Source: Campylobacterales bacterium (GTDB taxonomy: Bacteria; Campylobacterota_A; Desulfurellia; JAADFJ01). Taken from it: DNA of 5,326 nt. Shown in pieces: positions 1 to 4,892 of the stretch. The position numbers and the translations under genes are program-made. A model generated the notes under the pieces. That model saw only the letters and a program-made list of their open reading frames with translations, did not search any database and had not been told where the DNA came from. Location of the stretch: assembly GCA_027080125.1 (NCBI GenBank), contig JALWSW010000127.1, positions 1 through 5,326 of the forward strand, read 5' to 3'. Numbering within the stretch: the stretch's first letter is position 1; each line of letters opens with the position of its first letter.

Positions 1-60
1 CTTGCTCATAAATCTGAGGGAGAGGTTTTGGGCTTTGCACCGATAGTTGAGGTAGTGTAA
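1..60 (+). CDS. 3' end of an unidentified gene (partial)
   Basis: Reading from base 1 gives 19 sense codons, ending in GEVLGFAPIVEVV, followed by TAA at 58-60. The other two plus frames stop within the first 46 bases, and the peptide looks like an ordinary protein C-terminus. I do not recognise the family, and 19 residues are too few to assign one. The 287 bases to the next gene, with a possible terminator and a promoter, suggest that this gene ends an upstream transcription unit. The call rests only on frame openness and composition, so chance is possible. Confidence 0.4.
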   Translation, partial: LAHKSEGEVLGFAPIVEVV

Positions 61-62
61 GC

Positions 63-103
63 GATTATCCTCGGATTAGCATTTTAGAATAATCTCTTTT
101 TTT
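63..103 (+). terminator. Weak Rho-independent terminator candidate
   Basis: GATTAT at 63-68 is complementary to ATAATC at 89-94, and a run of seven T follows at 97-103. It lies just after the stop codon at 58-60, where a terminator for the partial upstream gene would be expected. The stem is only 6 bp and AT-rich, with a 20-nt loop, so it may not be functional. Confidence 0.3.
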
Positions 104-196
104 CGTTATCGCCGCAATCATAATAAGCAAAACGTCTCATATTTTCTATTTTCAATAAAAACGGTTTTTTTATGACCTCTGGTGTATTAATTTGTC

Positions 197-226
197 TTTA
201 CATTTTCTTGGTTTATTTGCTATACT
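197..226 (+). promoter_or_regulatory. Sigma-70-type extended -10 promoter for the PilZ gene unit
   Basis: A -35-like TTTACA (197-202, 5/6 to TTGACA) is followed after 18 bp by TATACT (221-226, 5/6 to TATAAT). TGC directly upstream (218-220) forms an extended -10 element. The expected start of transcription near 233 would give a leader of about 115 nt before the GTG at 348. This is the best plus-strand promoter I can see upstream of the three-gene unit. The call is by consensus match only. Confidence 0.5.
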
Positions 227-294
227 AACAGGCATGTCGGTTATTCTCACGCAATAGGCGAAAAGCAGTTGAGGTGATAACATAATTTTTGTGA

Positions 295-323
295 TTGTCT
301 TTCAGAATGATGATCTTTATAAC
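295..323 (+). promoter_or_regulatory. Second, weaker promoter candidate
   Basis: TTGTCT (295-300, 4/6) and TATAAC (318-323, 5/6) are separated by 17 bp. Transcription would start near 330, only a few bases before the ribosome binding site, so the leader would be very short. In sequence this AT-rich such matches arise by chance; it is listed as an alternative to the 197-226 promoter. Confidence 0.22.
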
Positions 324-335
324 ATTTATACTGCA

Positions 336-343
336 TAAGGAGG
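336..343 (+). promoter_or_regulatory. Shine-Dalgarno that fixes the GTG start of the PilZ gene
   Basis: TAAGGAGG is nearly fully complementary to the 16S rRNA tail and ends 4 nt before GTG at 348. The overlapping ATG at 346 is followed at once by TGA, so it cannot be the start. The GTG is therefore the supported initiation codon. Confidence 0.8.
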
Positions 344-347
344 CGAT

Positions 348-902
348 GTGAAAAAAAACGATATAGATTTTGATCAGAGGAGAGCCCAGAGAAGGCTGTT
401 TGCAAGATTATCGGTCAGATACAAAATAGTAGAGGACGATTTTATAGAAGAAGCCAAAACGCTCATTGATTCTGCCGAGGCTAAGATGGGAAGCTTTGAT
501 ACGACGCTTGCGTTTCTCGGGCTATCCTCAAGCGAGGATGAGATAAACCCCGCTTTGCTTGAGATGCTCAAACTAATAAACAGAAAACTTGATATACTTA
601 TAAACCGATCAGAAGAGGACATTATAAAAGATGCCGATAGCTGCCCGACTTATGATATTTCTTCAGAATCAATCTCTATGACGTGCGATATACCCGTGGG
701 GAAAACTATTATTGCTTCGATTGATTTCAGACCTGCATTTGATAAAATCTATTTTACGGGAAAGGTTATCAGGCATGGGAATTTTAACGACAAATCTGTT
801 TCGGTGGTAAAATTTGATTACATAAGCCAGAGCGCGAAACAGACCATTGTATATTATATGTTTGCGCTGGAAAGAACTTTAATTCAGCAGGATAGGCAGT
901 GA
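348..902 (+). CDS. PilZ-domain protein with helical insertion, probable c-di-GMP receptor
   Basis: Likely a cytoplasmic PilZ protein that would sense cyclic di-GMP. Visible PilZ signatures are the arginine motif RRLFAR (15-20, RxxxR) leading into a strand LSVRYKI, and the second motif DISSES (103-108) followed by beta-like segments IIASIDF and GKVIRHG. The usual DxSxxG has Ser108 in place of Gly. About 80 residues lie between the two motifs, far more than in a minimal PilZ, and they include a helix around 68-86 with INRKLDIL. That layout recalls the tetrameric 'Tetra-PilZ' group (family knowledge), but this placement is inferred. The gene is first in an overlapping unit, sharing GTGA with the next gene. 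Its flagellar surroundings suggest control of motility. The start is GTG with a strong Shine-Dalgarno. The PilZ call is fairly sure; ligand binding is uncertain. Confidence 0.82.
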   Translation: MKKNDIDFDQRRAQRRLFARLSVRYKIVEDDFIEEAKTLIDSAEAKMGSFDTTLAFLGLSSSEDEINPALLEMLKLINRKLDILINRSEEDIIKDADSCPTYDISSESISMTCDIPVGKTIIASIDFRPAFDKIYFTGKVIRHGNFNDKSVSVVKFDYISQSAKQTIVYYMFALERTLIQQDRQ

Positions 903-1303
903 ATCTGCTGGTATTTTTTTCTGTCTTTTTACTTTTGCCTATTCTTATAGTCTTGATTGTTTTCACTATTTATCAATCAAACATTATAAAGAAGTTAACG
1001 CTTAAAACCGATAACAATTATATGGAGCTTGAGCGGATATTAAAAGAGATAGCAGAGAAAATAGAAAATCAACAAAAGGTTGTGTATGGTTTACATATAA
1101 GAAGCGATCGTTTGGAAAAACGGCTCAATAATAAGGAATCAATCGATCTTATCACAAAAAAAACAGCCCAATCGATCGAAGAGGTGATTAATCTATACAA
1201 ACAAGGGTATGATATAAAAACAATCGCGAGCAAACTCCATAGGGGCGACCAGGAGATAGAACTTATATTAAAGCGTTTCGATGAAAATAGGGCAAATTTA
1301 TAA
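899..1303 (+). CDS. Small membrane-anchored coiled-coil protein, DUF2802-like
   Basis: The 134-residue product has one hydrophobic segment at about 3-25 (LLVFFSVFLLLPILIVLIVF), a charged, probably coiled-coil stretch at about 40-80, and a C-terminal helical tail at about 92-127. The tail, EEVINLYKQGYDIKTIASKL then EIELILKRF, resembles DUF2802, a short helix-turn-helix-like module found in genes near flagellar and chemotaxis loci in several proteobacteria. Its function is not established. The protein probably sits in the inner membrane with the tail in the cytoplasm. It starts at GTG 899, overlapping the upstream stop (GTGA). With only a weak upstream AGGATAGG-like site, translation is probably coupled to the PilZ gene. 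The next gene starts inside its last 23 bases. The DUF2802 assignment is from memory of the family pattern. Confidence 0.7.
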   Translation: MNLLVFFSVFLLLPILIVLIVFTIYQSNIIKKLTLKTDNNYMELERILKEIAEKIENQQKVVYGLHIRSDRLEKRLNNKESIDLITKKTAQSIEEVINLYKQGYDIKTIASKLHRGDQEIELILKRFDENRANL

Positions 1304-2087
1304 CAAACCGGTTGCTCAAATTGGAAAAGGTGACAAAATTTGGGCGTATGTTCTTAAAAATTATGCCGATAGTGTGCTTTTGGATATCGAAGGCACTCAG
1401 GTAAAGGCAAAAATTGCGGGCAGTCTTGGAAAACTGTCAGGCTGGATTCATATTAAACTTGTATCTTTGAATCCGCCGAGCTTTGAAGTAATTCCTGCTT
1501 CGGATCGCTCACCAGAGATTACATTTCCTGTTAAATCTTTAAATCCTAATCAATCCGAGAAGGCTCTTGTTGTCGGGTTAAAAAACTGGTTTAATTCATC
1601 TGAAGGTGTAATAAAGGTGCTTGTCAGGCTTGCAGGAGATTCCCTCGGCAAAAACCTTGAGGAAAATTTATCAAAAATCCTGCATTTTTATGATAATGCA
1701 AATCAGAGTCAAAAAGAAAAGATTGATCATGTTTTAAGCTTTTATACAAAGCAGTCAACAACTATAGGTAATGTAACGGTTTATCGATTTCCTCTGATTT
1801 TTAACAACAAAAATGGCTCCGCGTTTGTAAAGGTCGATGAAAAACGGCTTGATATTGTTGTAAATATTCAACTTGACAAACTTGGCAAGATTAGACTGGT
1901 TTTCTCCGATAGCTCTAATAAGCTGAATATTTCAATTGCTGTTGATAAACGGTTCGACCGATTCTTTTCGGATTGGAACGACAATATACATAAACTTTTA
2001 TCCGATTATCATAAAACCGTAAATATTAAATTTTTGCAATTAAACGATAGCAACAATTCAAGCCACAATATCGAATACTGGGCATAA
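1281..2087 (+). CDS. FliK-like flagellar hook-length-control C-terminal domain protein
   Basis: The 268-residue product has no signal peptide or membrane segment. Residues about 183-256 fit the FliK C-terminal pattern: a strand DIVVNIQL, then LDKLGKIRLVF (198-208; compare LxPxxLGxVxVxL in FliK), a second strand LNISIAVD, and an amphipathic helix 225-243 with WNDNIHKLLSDY. The N-terminal 75 residues look beta-rich (GDKIWAYVLK, SVLLDIEG, VKAKIAG) and could be a small barrel. FliK normally measures hook length and switches the export apparatus by contacting FlhB. This protein is shorter than typical FliK and lacks the long low-complexity ruler region, so it may be a FliK paralogue with another role. 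ATG 1281 is the first possible start, because the frame is closed by TAA at 1269-1271. It has no close Shine-Dalgarno (AGGAG lies 25 nt upstream), which suggests coupling to the overlapping upstream gene. Confidence 0.6.
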   Translation: MKIGQIYNKPVAQIGKGDKIWAYVLKNYADSVLLDIEGTQVKAKIAGSLGKLSGWIHIKLVSLNPPSFEVIPASDRSPEITFPVKSLNPNQSEKALVVGLKNWFNSSEGVIKVLVRLAGDSLGKNLEENLSKILHFYDNANQSQKEKIDHVLSFYTKQSTTIGNVTVYRFPLIFNNKNGSAFVKVDEKRLDIVVNIQLDKLGKIRLVFSDSSNKLNISIAVDKRFDRFFSDWNDNIHKLLSDYHKTVNIKFLQLNDSNNSSHNIEYWA

Positions 2088-2102
2088 GCCCTAAATGGGT
2101 TT
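2080..2102. terminator. Small inverted repeats between convergent genes
   Basis: Two mutually exclusive short stems cover the 3-nt gap between the convergent stops: GGGC/GCCC at 2080-2083/2088-2091, and AAGCCC/GGGTTT at 2086-2091/2097-2102 with one G-U pair in plus-strand RNA. Neither is followed by a clear T-run on either strand. A bidirectional terminator is expected here, but this is only a weak candidate. Confidence 0.22.
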
Positions 2103-2981
2103 TATCAGATCTTTTCCGACAACAACACCATGTATGATTTTATTCGAGTTGACCCTGACAGATATAATACTGCCTTTTGCGCCGCTGTTGATTGCAATAC
2201 CGGCTCTTTTGATGATCAGATTTTTGACCTCATAAAGCATCGTTACGGTTTCACCGCGCTTTACGATATTGTTGTCAATCCTGTTTTTATGAAACGGCAA
2301 ACCGCCTTCTATAGAGCTCAAAATTTTTTTCCCTATGATATTTTCAGCATTTCTTATTATATTGCGGGGCATACTGTATTCGTTTGCCTTTTCATATTTT
2401 ATCATACTCTCTGTTATTCTGTTCCCGGCTTTTATGTAGTTTGCTGCTACCGGTATTTTTATAAGATGCTTTAAATATACTCTATAACTTATACGGCGAA
2501 AATAACCGTCCGAATTCAAGGTCAGATTTGCTATTGCCGGATACATATCCCTGTTTATGTTGATTTGCATACGGTAGGCCTTTTTATCCAGCAGCATGGA
2601 TGGGCCCGAGATTGCTTCTATGCTGCCTTCTATATTGTTGTTTTTCATAAATTTCTTTAGAAGCTCTTTTACATAAGCCGGGCTTATTTTTATGGCAGGT
2701 CTATAGATACGGATTCTGTTGCCAATAATTTTATCGTGCATGCGGTATCTTTTTAATACGGTTTCGATGGTTTTCGCAGACAGATAGATCGATTTTCCGA
2801 TTGCAGGGGCTGAGGATATTATTATTTTGCTTTCTTTTAAACTGAGCCTGGATTTTGTTATATCCTTTAAAAACAGATAAGGTTGATTAACCTGCTTGTG
2901 CTTTAAAAGTATAATAACCCTTGCGTTTGCGCCTATTGAATAAAAACCGATTAAAACGGCAGCGATAAAGACTTTTATCAT
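2091..2981 (-). CDS. flgA: Flagellar basal body P-ring formation protein FlgA
   Basis: FlgA is a periplasmic chaperone that helps FlgI polymerise into the P ring around the rod. The 296-residue product begins with MIKVFIAAVLIGFYSIGANA, a Sec signal peptide with an AxA-type cleavage site after Ala20. The SAF-like domain typical of FlgA starts near 174 (IKIPVAANYIKAGNRITESM) and includes the conserved IIGKKIL (215-221). The C-terminal small beta domain holds VKRGETVTMLYE (240-251), AGIAINSGAKG (260-270) and SVRVNSNKIIHGVVVG (274-289), all strongly FlgA-like. The N-terminal part is less conserved and very rich in Lys, Arg and Ile. Its ATG overlaps the flgG stop as ATGA, so the two are translationally coupled. 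It is the last gene of the flgF-flgG-flgA operon; flgH and flgI, common next genes, are absent and a convergent gene begins 3 nt on. Confidence 0.95.
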   Translation of the reverse strand: MIKVFIAAVLIGFYSIGANARVIILLKHKQVNQPYLFLKDITKSRLSLKESKIIISSAPAIGKSIYLSAKTIETVLKRYRMHDKIIGNRIRIYRPAIKISPAYVKELLKKFMKNNNIEGSIEAISGPSMLLDKKAYRMQININRDMYPAIANLTLNSDGYFRRISYRVYLKHLIKIPVAANYIKAGNRITESMIKYEKANEYSMPRNIIRNAENIIGKKILSSIEGGLPFHKNRIDNNIVKRGETVTMLYEVKNLIIKRAGIAINSGAKGSIISVRVNSNKIIHGVVVGKDLIKPI

Positions 2982-3766
2982 CGTTTGAGACTGTTTACCG
3001 TTTGAAGCATAGAATCTGCTGTCTGAATAGCTTTGGAATTGAGCTCGTATGCTCTCTGGCTTGCTATCATATTTACCATCTCCTGAACAACGCTGACATT
3101 GCTCATCTCAAGTACCCCCTGTTCTATGGTGCCAAGCCCGTTTGTCCCTGCATTACCCAATATTGGTGCGCCTGAACTTGTGGTAATCTGATAAAGATTA
3201 TGTCCCAGAGCCTTCAACCCCGACGGATTGGCAAAGGAAGCAAGCTGGATTGTGCCTACCTGGGACGGAGTGCTTTGTCCTGCTTCTAAAACCGAAACGG
3301 TTCCGTCGCTGCCGATTGAAATTGATGTTGTATCCGAGGGAATAACGATCTGAGGAGAAAGCGGATAACCTTCAGATGTTACGATTCTTCCGGTATCGTC
3401 AAGTTTAAAAGATCCGGCTCTTGTGTAATTGGTGGTTCCATCCGGCATGGTTATCTGAAAGAATCCTTTACCTGCAATAGCCAAATCAAGTGTGTTGCCG
3501 GTTTCTTTGAAATTTCCTTGAGAGAAGTTTTTGCTTACAGCAGCCGGAGCTGTACCAAGACCTATCTGAATTCCGGTTGGTTCGATAGTGTTTGATGTTG
3601 TCGATGTGCCTGCTTCTTTGATTGTCTGATATAAAAGGTCTTGAAAATCTGCCCTTGCTCTTTTGAAACCGACGGTATTTGCGTTTGCAAGGTTGTTTGC
3701 TATTGTATCAACTGCAAGCTGTTGAGCCTGCATACCGGTTGCGGCTGTCCATAATGCTCTTATCAT
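2978..3766 (-). CDS. flgG: Flagellar distal rod protein FlgG
   Basis: FlgG builds the distal rod that crosses the periplasm through the P and L rings and carries the hook. It is exported by the flagellar type III system without a cleaved signal. The product is 262 residues, the usual FlgG length. The N-terminal rod motif NNLANANTVGFKR (24-36) follows a helix starting MIRALWTAATGMQAQQ. The central region has LDLAIAGKGFF (93-103) and YTRAGSF (114-120). The C-terminal helix (about 221-262) contains MSNVSVVQEMVNMI and SQRAYELNSKAIQTAD, the FlgG hallmark that packs with the N-terminal helix. It lies 12 nt after flgF with its own strong Shine-Dalgarno and shares ATGA with flgA. Nothing about the protein looks unusual. 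Confidence 0.98.
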   Translation of the reverse strand: MIRALWTAATGMQAQQLAVDTIANNLANANTVGFKRARADFQDLLYQTIKEAGTSTTSNTIEPTGIQIGLGTAPAAVSKNFSQGNFKETGNTLDLAIAGKGFFQITMPDGTTNYTRAGSFKLDDTGRIVTSEGYPLSPQIVIPSDTTSISIGSDGTVSVLEAGQSTPSQVGTIQLASFANPSGLKALGHNLYQITTSSGAPILGNAGTNGLGTIEQGVLEMSNVSVVQEMVNMIASQRAYELNSKAIQTADSMLQTVNSLKR

Positions 3767-3773
3767 TTATTAA

Positions 3774-3780
3774 CCTCCTT
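3774..3780 (-). promoter_or_regulatory. Ribosome binding site of flgG, overlapping the flgF stop
   Basis: On the minus strand AAGGAGG ends 7 nt before the flgG ATG. Its first two bases belong to the flgF stop codon (3779-3781), so ribosomes finishing flgF release on the flgG initiation site, which favours coupled synthesis of the two rod proteins. Confidence 0.85.
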
Positions 3781-4540
3781 ATGCAAAACGAGCTATTCTA
3801 TTATCTGTTTGAGCGATATCATTCAGATAAATATCAATAATTTTTTCGTACCTGTTGAATGCCCTGTTGACCTGTATCATATCTGCCATTTCGGTAACAG
3901 GATTAACGTTTGATTGCTCCAGATAACCTACAGATATAACATTTCCGGTTAATTGTTTTCCGAATTTCCCCGAATAAAGTCCTTTGCCTGCAGGAACAAG
4001 ATTTGATCCGTTGCGCACTGAGATCGTATCTGTTTTATTTCCGTTACTTAAAACCGTGCCGTCAGATCTTATAAGAAAATTTTTCCCTTTTATATGAATA
4101 AAATCTCCTGATCTGAAATAGTTTTCTCCTATAACGGGAAAACCGTTTTCATTGACAAGTATATTATCCGAATTTATGAAAAAATGTCCGTTTCGCGTTA
4201 GCTTTATGCCGTTTGGGGTTTTTACAAGGAAAAACCCTTCTTTCAAGGCAAGATCGAGTTTATTTGAGGTATATGTCATTGCCCCTTCCGATTTATCGAT
4301 GATTGTTGTTGCTATATGAGGTACACTTCCCAGTGTTTCGGCTATAAATTGTTTCGCATCTTTGCCATACATAGGTGTACTGCTGTTTTGATATCCTTCT
4401 ATTTTCGAGTATGCTTTTTGGTTGATTAAAGTTTTTTTAAATCCCGTGGTATTTGCATTTGCGAGGTTGTTCGCAATATTATCAAGCATCGCAGAAGCAA
4501 CCGACATTGCACCACTATTTATATACGCTCCTTCAAACAT
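3779..4540 (-). CDS. flgF: Flagellar proximal rod / hook-basal body protein FlgF
   Basis: FlgF is one of the proximal rod subunits between the MS ring and the FlgG distal rod, exported by the flagellar type III system. The 253-residue product has the shared rod N-terminus NIANNLANANTTGFKK (21-36), a central KLDLALKEGFF (94-104), LTRNGHF (114-120), and a C-terminal rod motif EQSNVNPVTEMADMIQVNRA (208-227) followed by a helix. FlgF and FlgG are paralogues; this copy is called FlgF because it is more divergent, slightly shorter and directly upstream of a textbook flgG. The central motif is one residue shorter than the usual LDxAIxGxGFF. The start has GGAGG (4545-4549) 4 nt upstream, and a sigma-54-like promoter candidate lies just before that. 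It is the first gene of flgF-flgG-flgA and divergent from fliM. Confidence 0.92.
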   Translation of the reverse strand: MFEGAYINSGAMSVASAMLDNIANNLANANTTGFKKTLINQKAYSKIEGYQNSSTPMYGKDAKQFIAETLGSVPHIATTIIDKSEGAMTYTSNKLDLALKEGFFLVKTPNGIKLTRNGHFFINSDNILVNENGFPVIGENYFRSGDFIHIKGKNFLIRSDGTVLSNGNKTDTISVRNGSNLVPAGKGLYSGKFGKQLTGNVISVGYLEQSNVNPVTEMADMIQVNRAFNRYEKIIDIYLNDIAQTDNRIARFA

Positions 4541-4573
4541 AACGCCTCCATGGTTCTTTCTATAATTTATTCA

Positions 4574-4589
4574 AGCAAAATCTGTTCCC
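4574..4589 (-). promoter_or_regulatory. Sigma-54-like (-24/-12) promoter candidate for flgFGA
   Basis: On the minus strand GGGAACAGATTTTGCT has GG and GC dinucleotides at the spacing of the sigma-54 consensus TGGCACN5TTGCA, and a full TTGCT in the -12 box. The -24 box differs from consensus at two positions (G for T, A for C). The predicted start near 4563 leaves a 22-nt leader containing the flgF GGAGG. RpoN control of rod and hook genes is common in bacteria with this type of cluster. The match is imperfect and untested. Confidence 0.42.
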
Positions 4590-4715
4590 TGTTGTATGGC
4601 AACAAGATGGTTTATGAAACGTTATTTTGTTACCTCTTTTGCTGCAAATATCTGCTATTTTCGCTTTTAATTTTGCCGATGGGCGGAATATCTGGGTTTT
4701 TTTCTGTGAAATCTG
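4577..4715 (-). repeat. Four copies of a CAGATWTT-type short repeat upstream of flgF
   Basis: Read on the minus strand, CAGATTTT (4584-4577), CAGATATT (4654-4647), CAGATATT (4694-4687) and CAGATTTC (4715-4708) all point the same way. The first and last share the longer AACAGATTT. The first lies inside the sigma-54-like promoter; the other three fall about 85 to 150 bp upstream of the predicted flgF transcription start, where enhancer-binding activators usually bind. Their role is inferred. Confidence 0.35.
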
Positions 4716-4740
4716 TTTCTGTTATTAATTTTTGCCTTAT

Positions 4741-4769
4741 TTGACTTTTATTACTGGTTTTTTTATAAT
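4741..4769 (+). promoter_or_regulatory. Near-consensus sigma-70 promoter for fliM
   Basis: TTGACT (4741-4746, 5/6) and a perfect TATAAT (4764-4769) are separated by the optimal 17 bp. Transcription would start near 4776, giving a leader of about 117 nt before the fliM ATG at 4893. This is the strongest promoter match in the window and suggests that fliM is expressed by the housekeeping factor, unlike the divergent flgF. Confidence 0.7.
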
Positions 4770-4773
4770 CCTA

Positions 4774-4822
4774 TAACAGTTTCATTCTGTGGCATACTCG
4801 AGTTGATGAACTGATTCTGTTA
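4774..4822 (+). other. Stem-loop at the 5' end of the fliM leader
   Basis: TAACAG (4774-4779) pairs with CTGTTA (4817-4822), and inside it TTCAT (4781-4785) pairs with ATGAA (4806-4810). An alternative pairs CAGTTTCAT (4777-4785) with ATGAACTG (4806-4813), with one bulged T. The loop contains the palindrome ACTCGAGT (4796-4803). The structure would begin almost at the predicted transcription start; a 5' stem can protect an mRNA, but no function is shown. Confidence 0.3.
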
Positions 4823-4892
4823 ATAAATTGATGATGTTATAAGATGACAGAATTGCTCATAGGTCGGAATCTATTAAAGAAATGGAGAAGTA

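Larger units (their letters stand above)
4541..4892. other. Divergent intergenic region between flgF and fliM
   Basis: This 352-base stretch has no convincing gene. It holds the flgF ribosome binding site and sigma-54-like promoter, the CAGATWTT repeats, the fliM sigma-70 promoter and the fliM leader with a possible 5' stem-loop. A 64-codon open frame at 4550-4744 has no Shine-Dalgarno and a Cys/Phe/Leu-rich, low-complexity product, so it is not called. Confidence 0.75.

Noticed and set aside
246..275. c-di-GMP (GEMM-type) riboswitch before the PilZ gene
   Set aside because: CACGCAATAGGCGAAAAGC loosely recalls the start of GEMM-I, but the second helix and tetraloop-receptor features are absent, so it is not supported.
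374..622. Minus-strand 82-codon open frame
   Set aside because: It is antisense to the PilZ gene, with a Ser/Ile-rich low-complexity product and no ribosome binding site.
784..966. Minus-strand 60-codon open frame
   Set aside because: It overlaps the end of the PilZ gene and the start of the DUF2802-like gene on the opposite strand and has no recognisable motif.
2130..2474. Plus-strand 114-codon open frame
   Set aside because: It lies fully antisense to flgA, which has clear family motifs, and has no ribosome binding site. Its Tyr/Phe/Cys-rich product looks like a reverse-frame artefact.
4656..4682. Sigma-28 promoter with GCCGATGG
   Set aside because: The -10-like box matches 6 of 8 positions of GCCGATAA, but the expected -35 (TATTTTCG) fits TAAAGTTT poorly, and a far better sigma-70 promoter lies closer to fliM.
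4550..4744. Plus-strand 64-codon open frame in the flgF-fliM gap
   Set aside because: There is no Shine-Dalgarno, the product is Leu/Phe/Cys-rich low complexity, and the region is better explained as promoter DNA.
4789..4807. Sigma-54 promoter TGGCAT...TTGAT upstream of fliM
   Set aside because: The spacing between the GG and the TTG element is 2 bp too long and the essential GC is missing.
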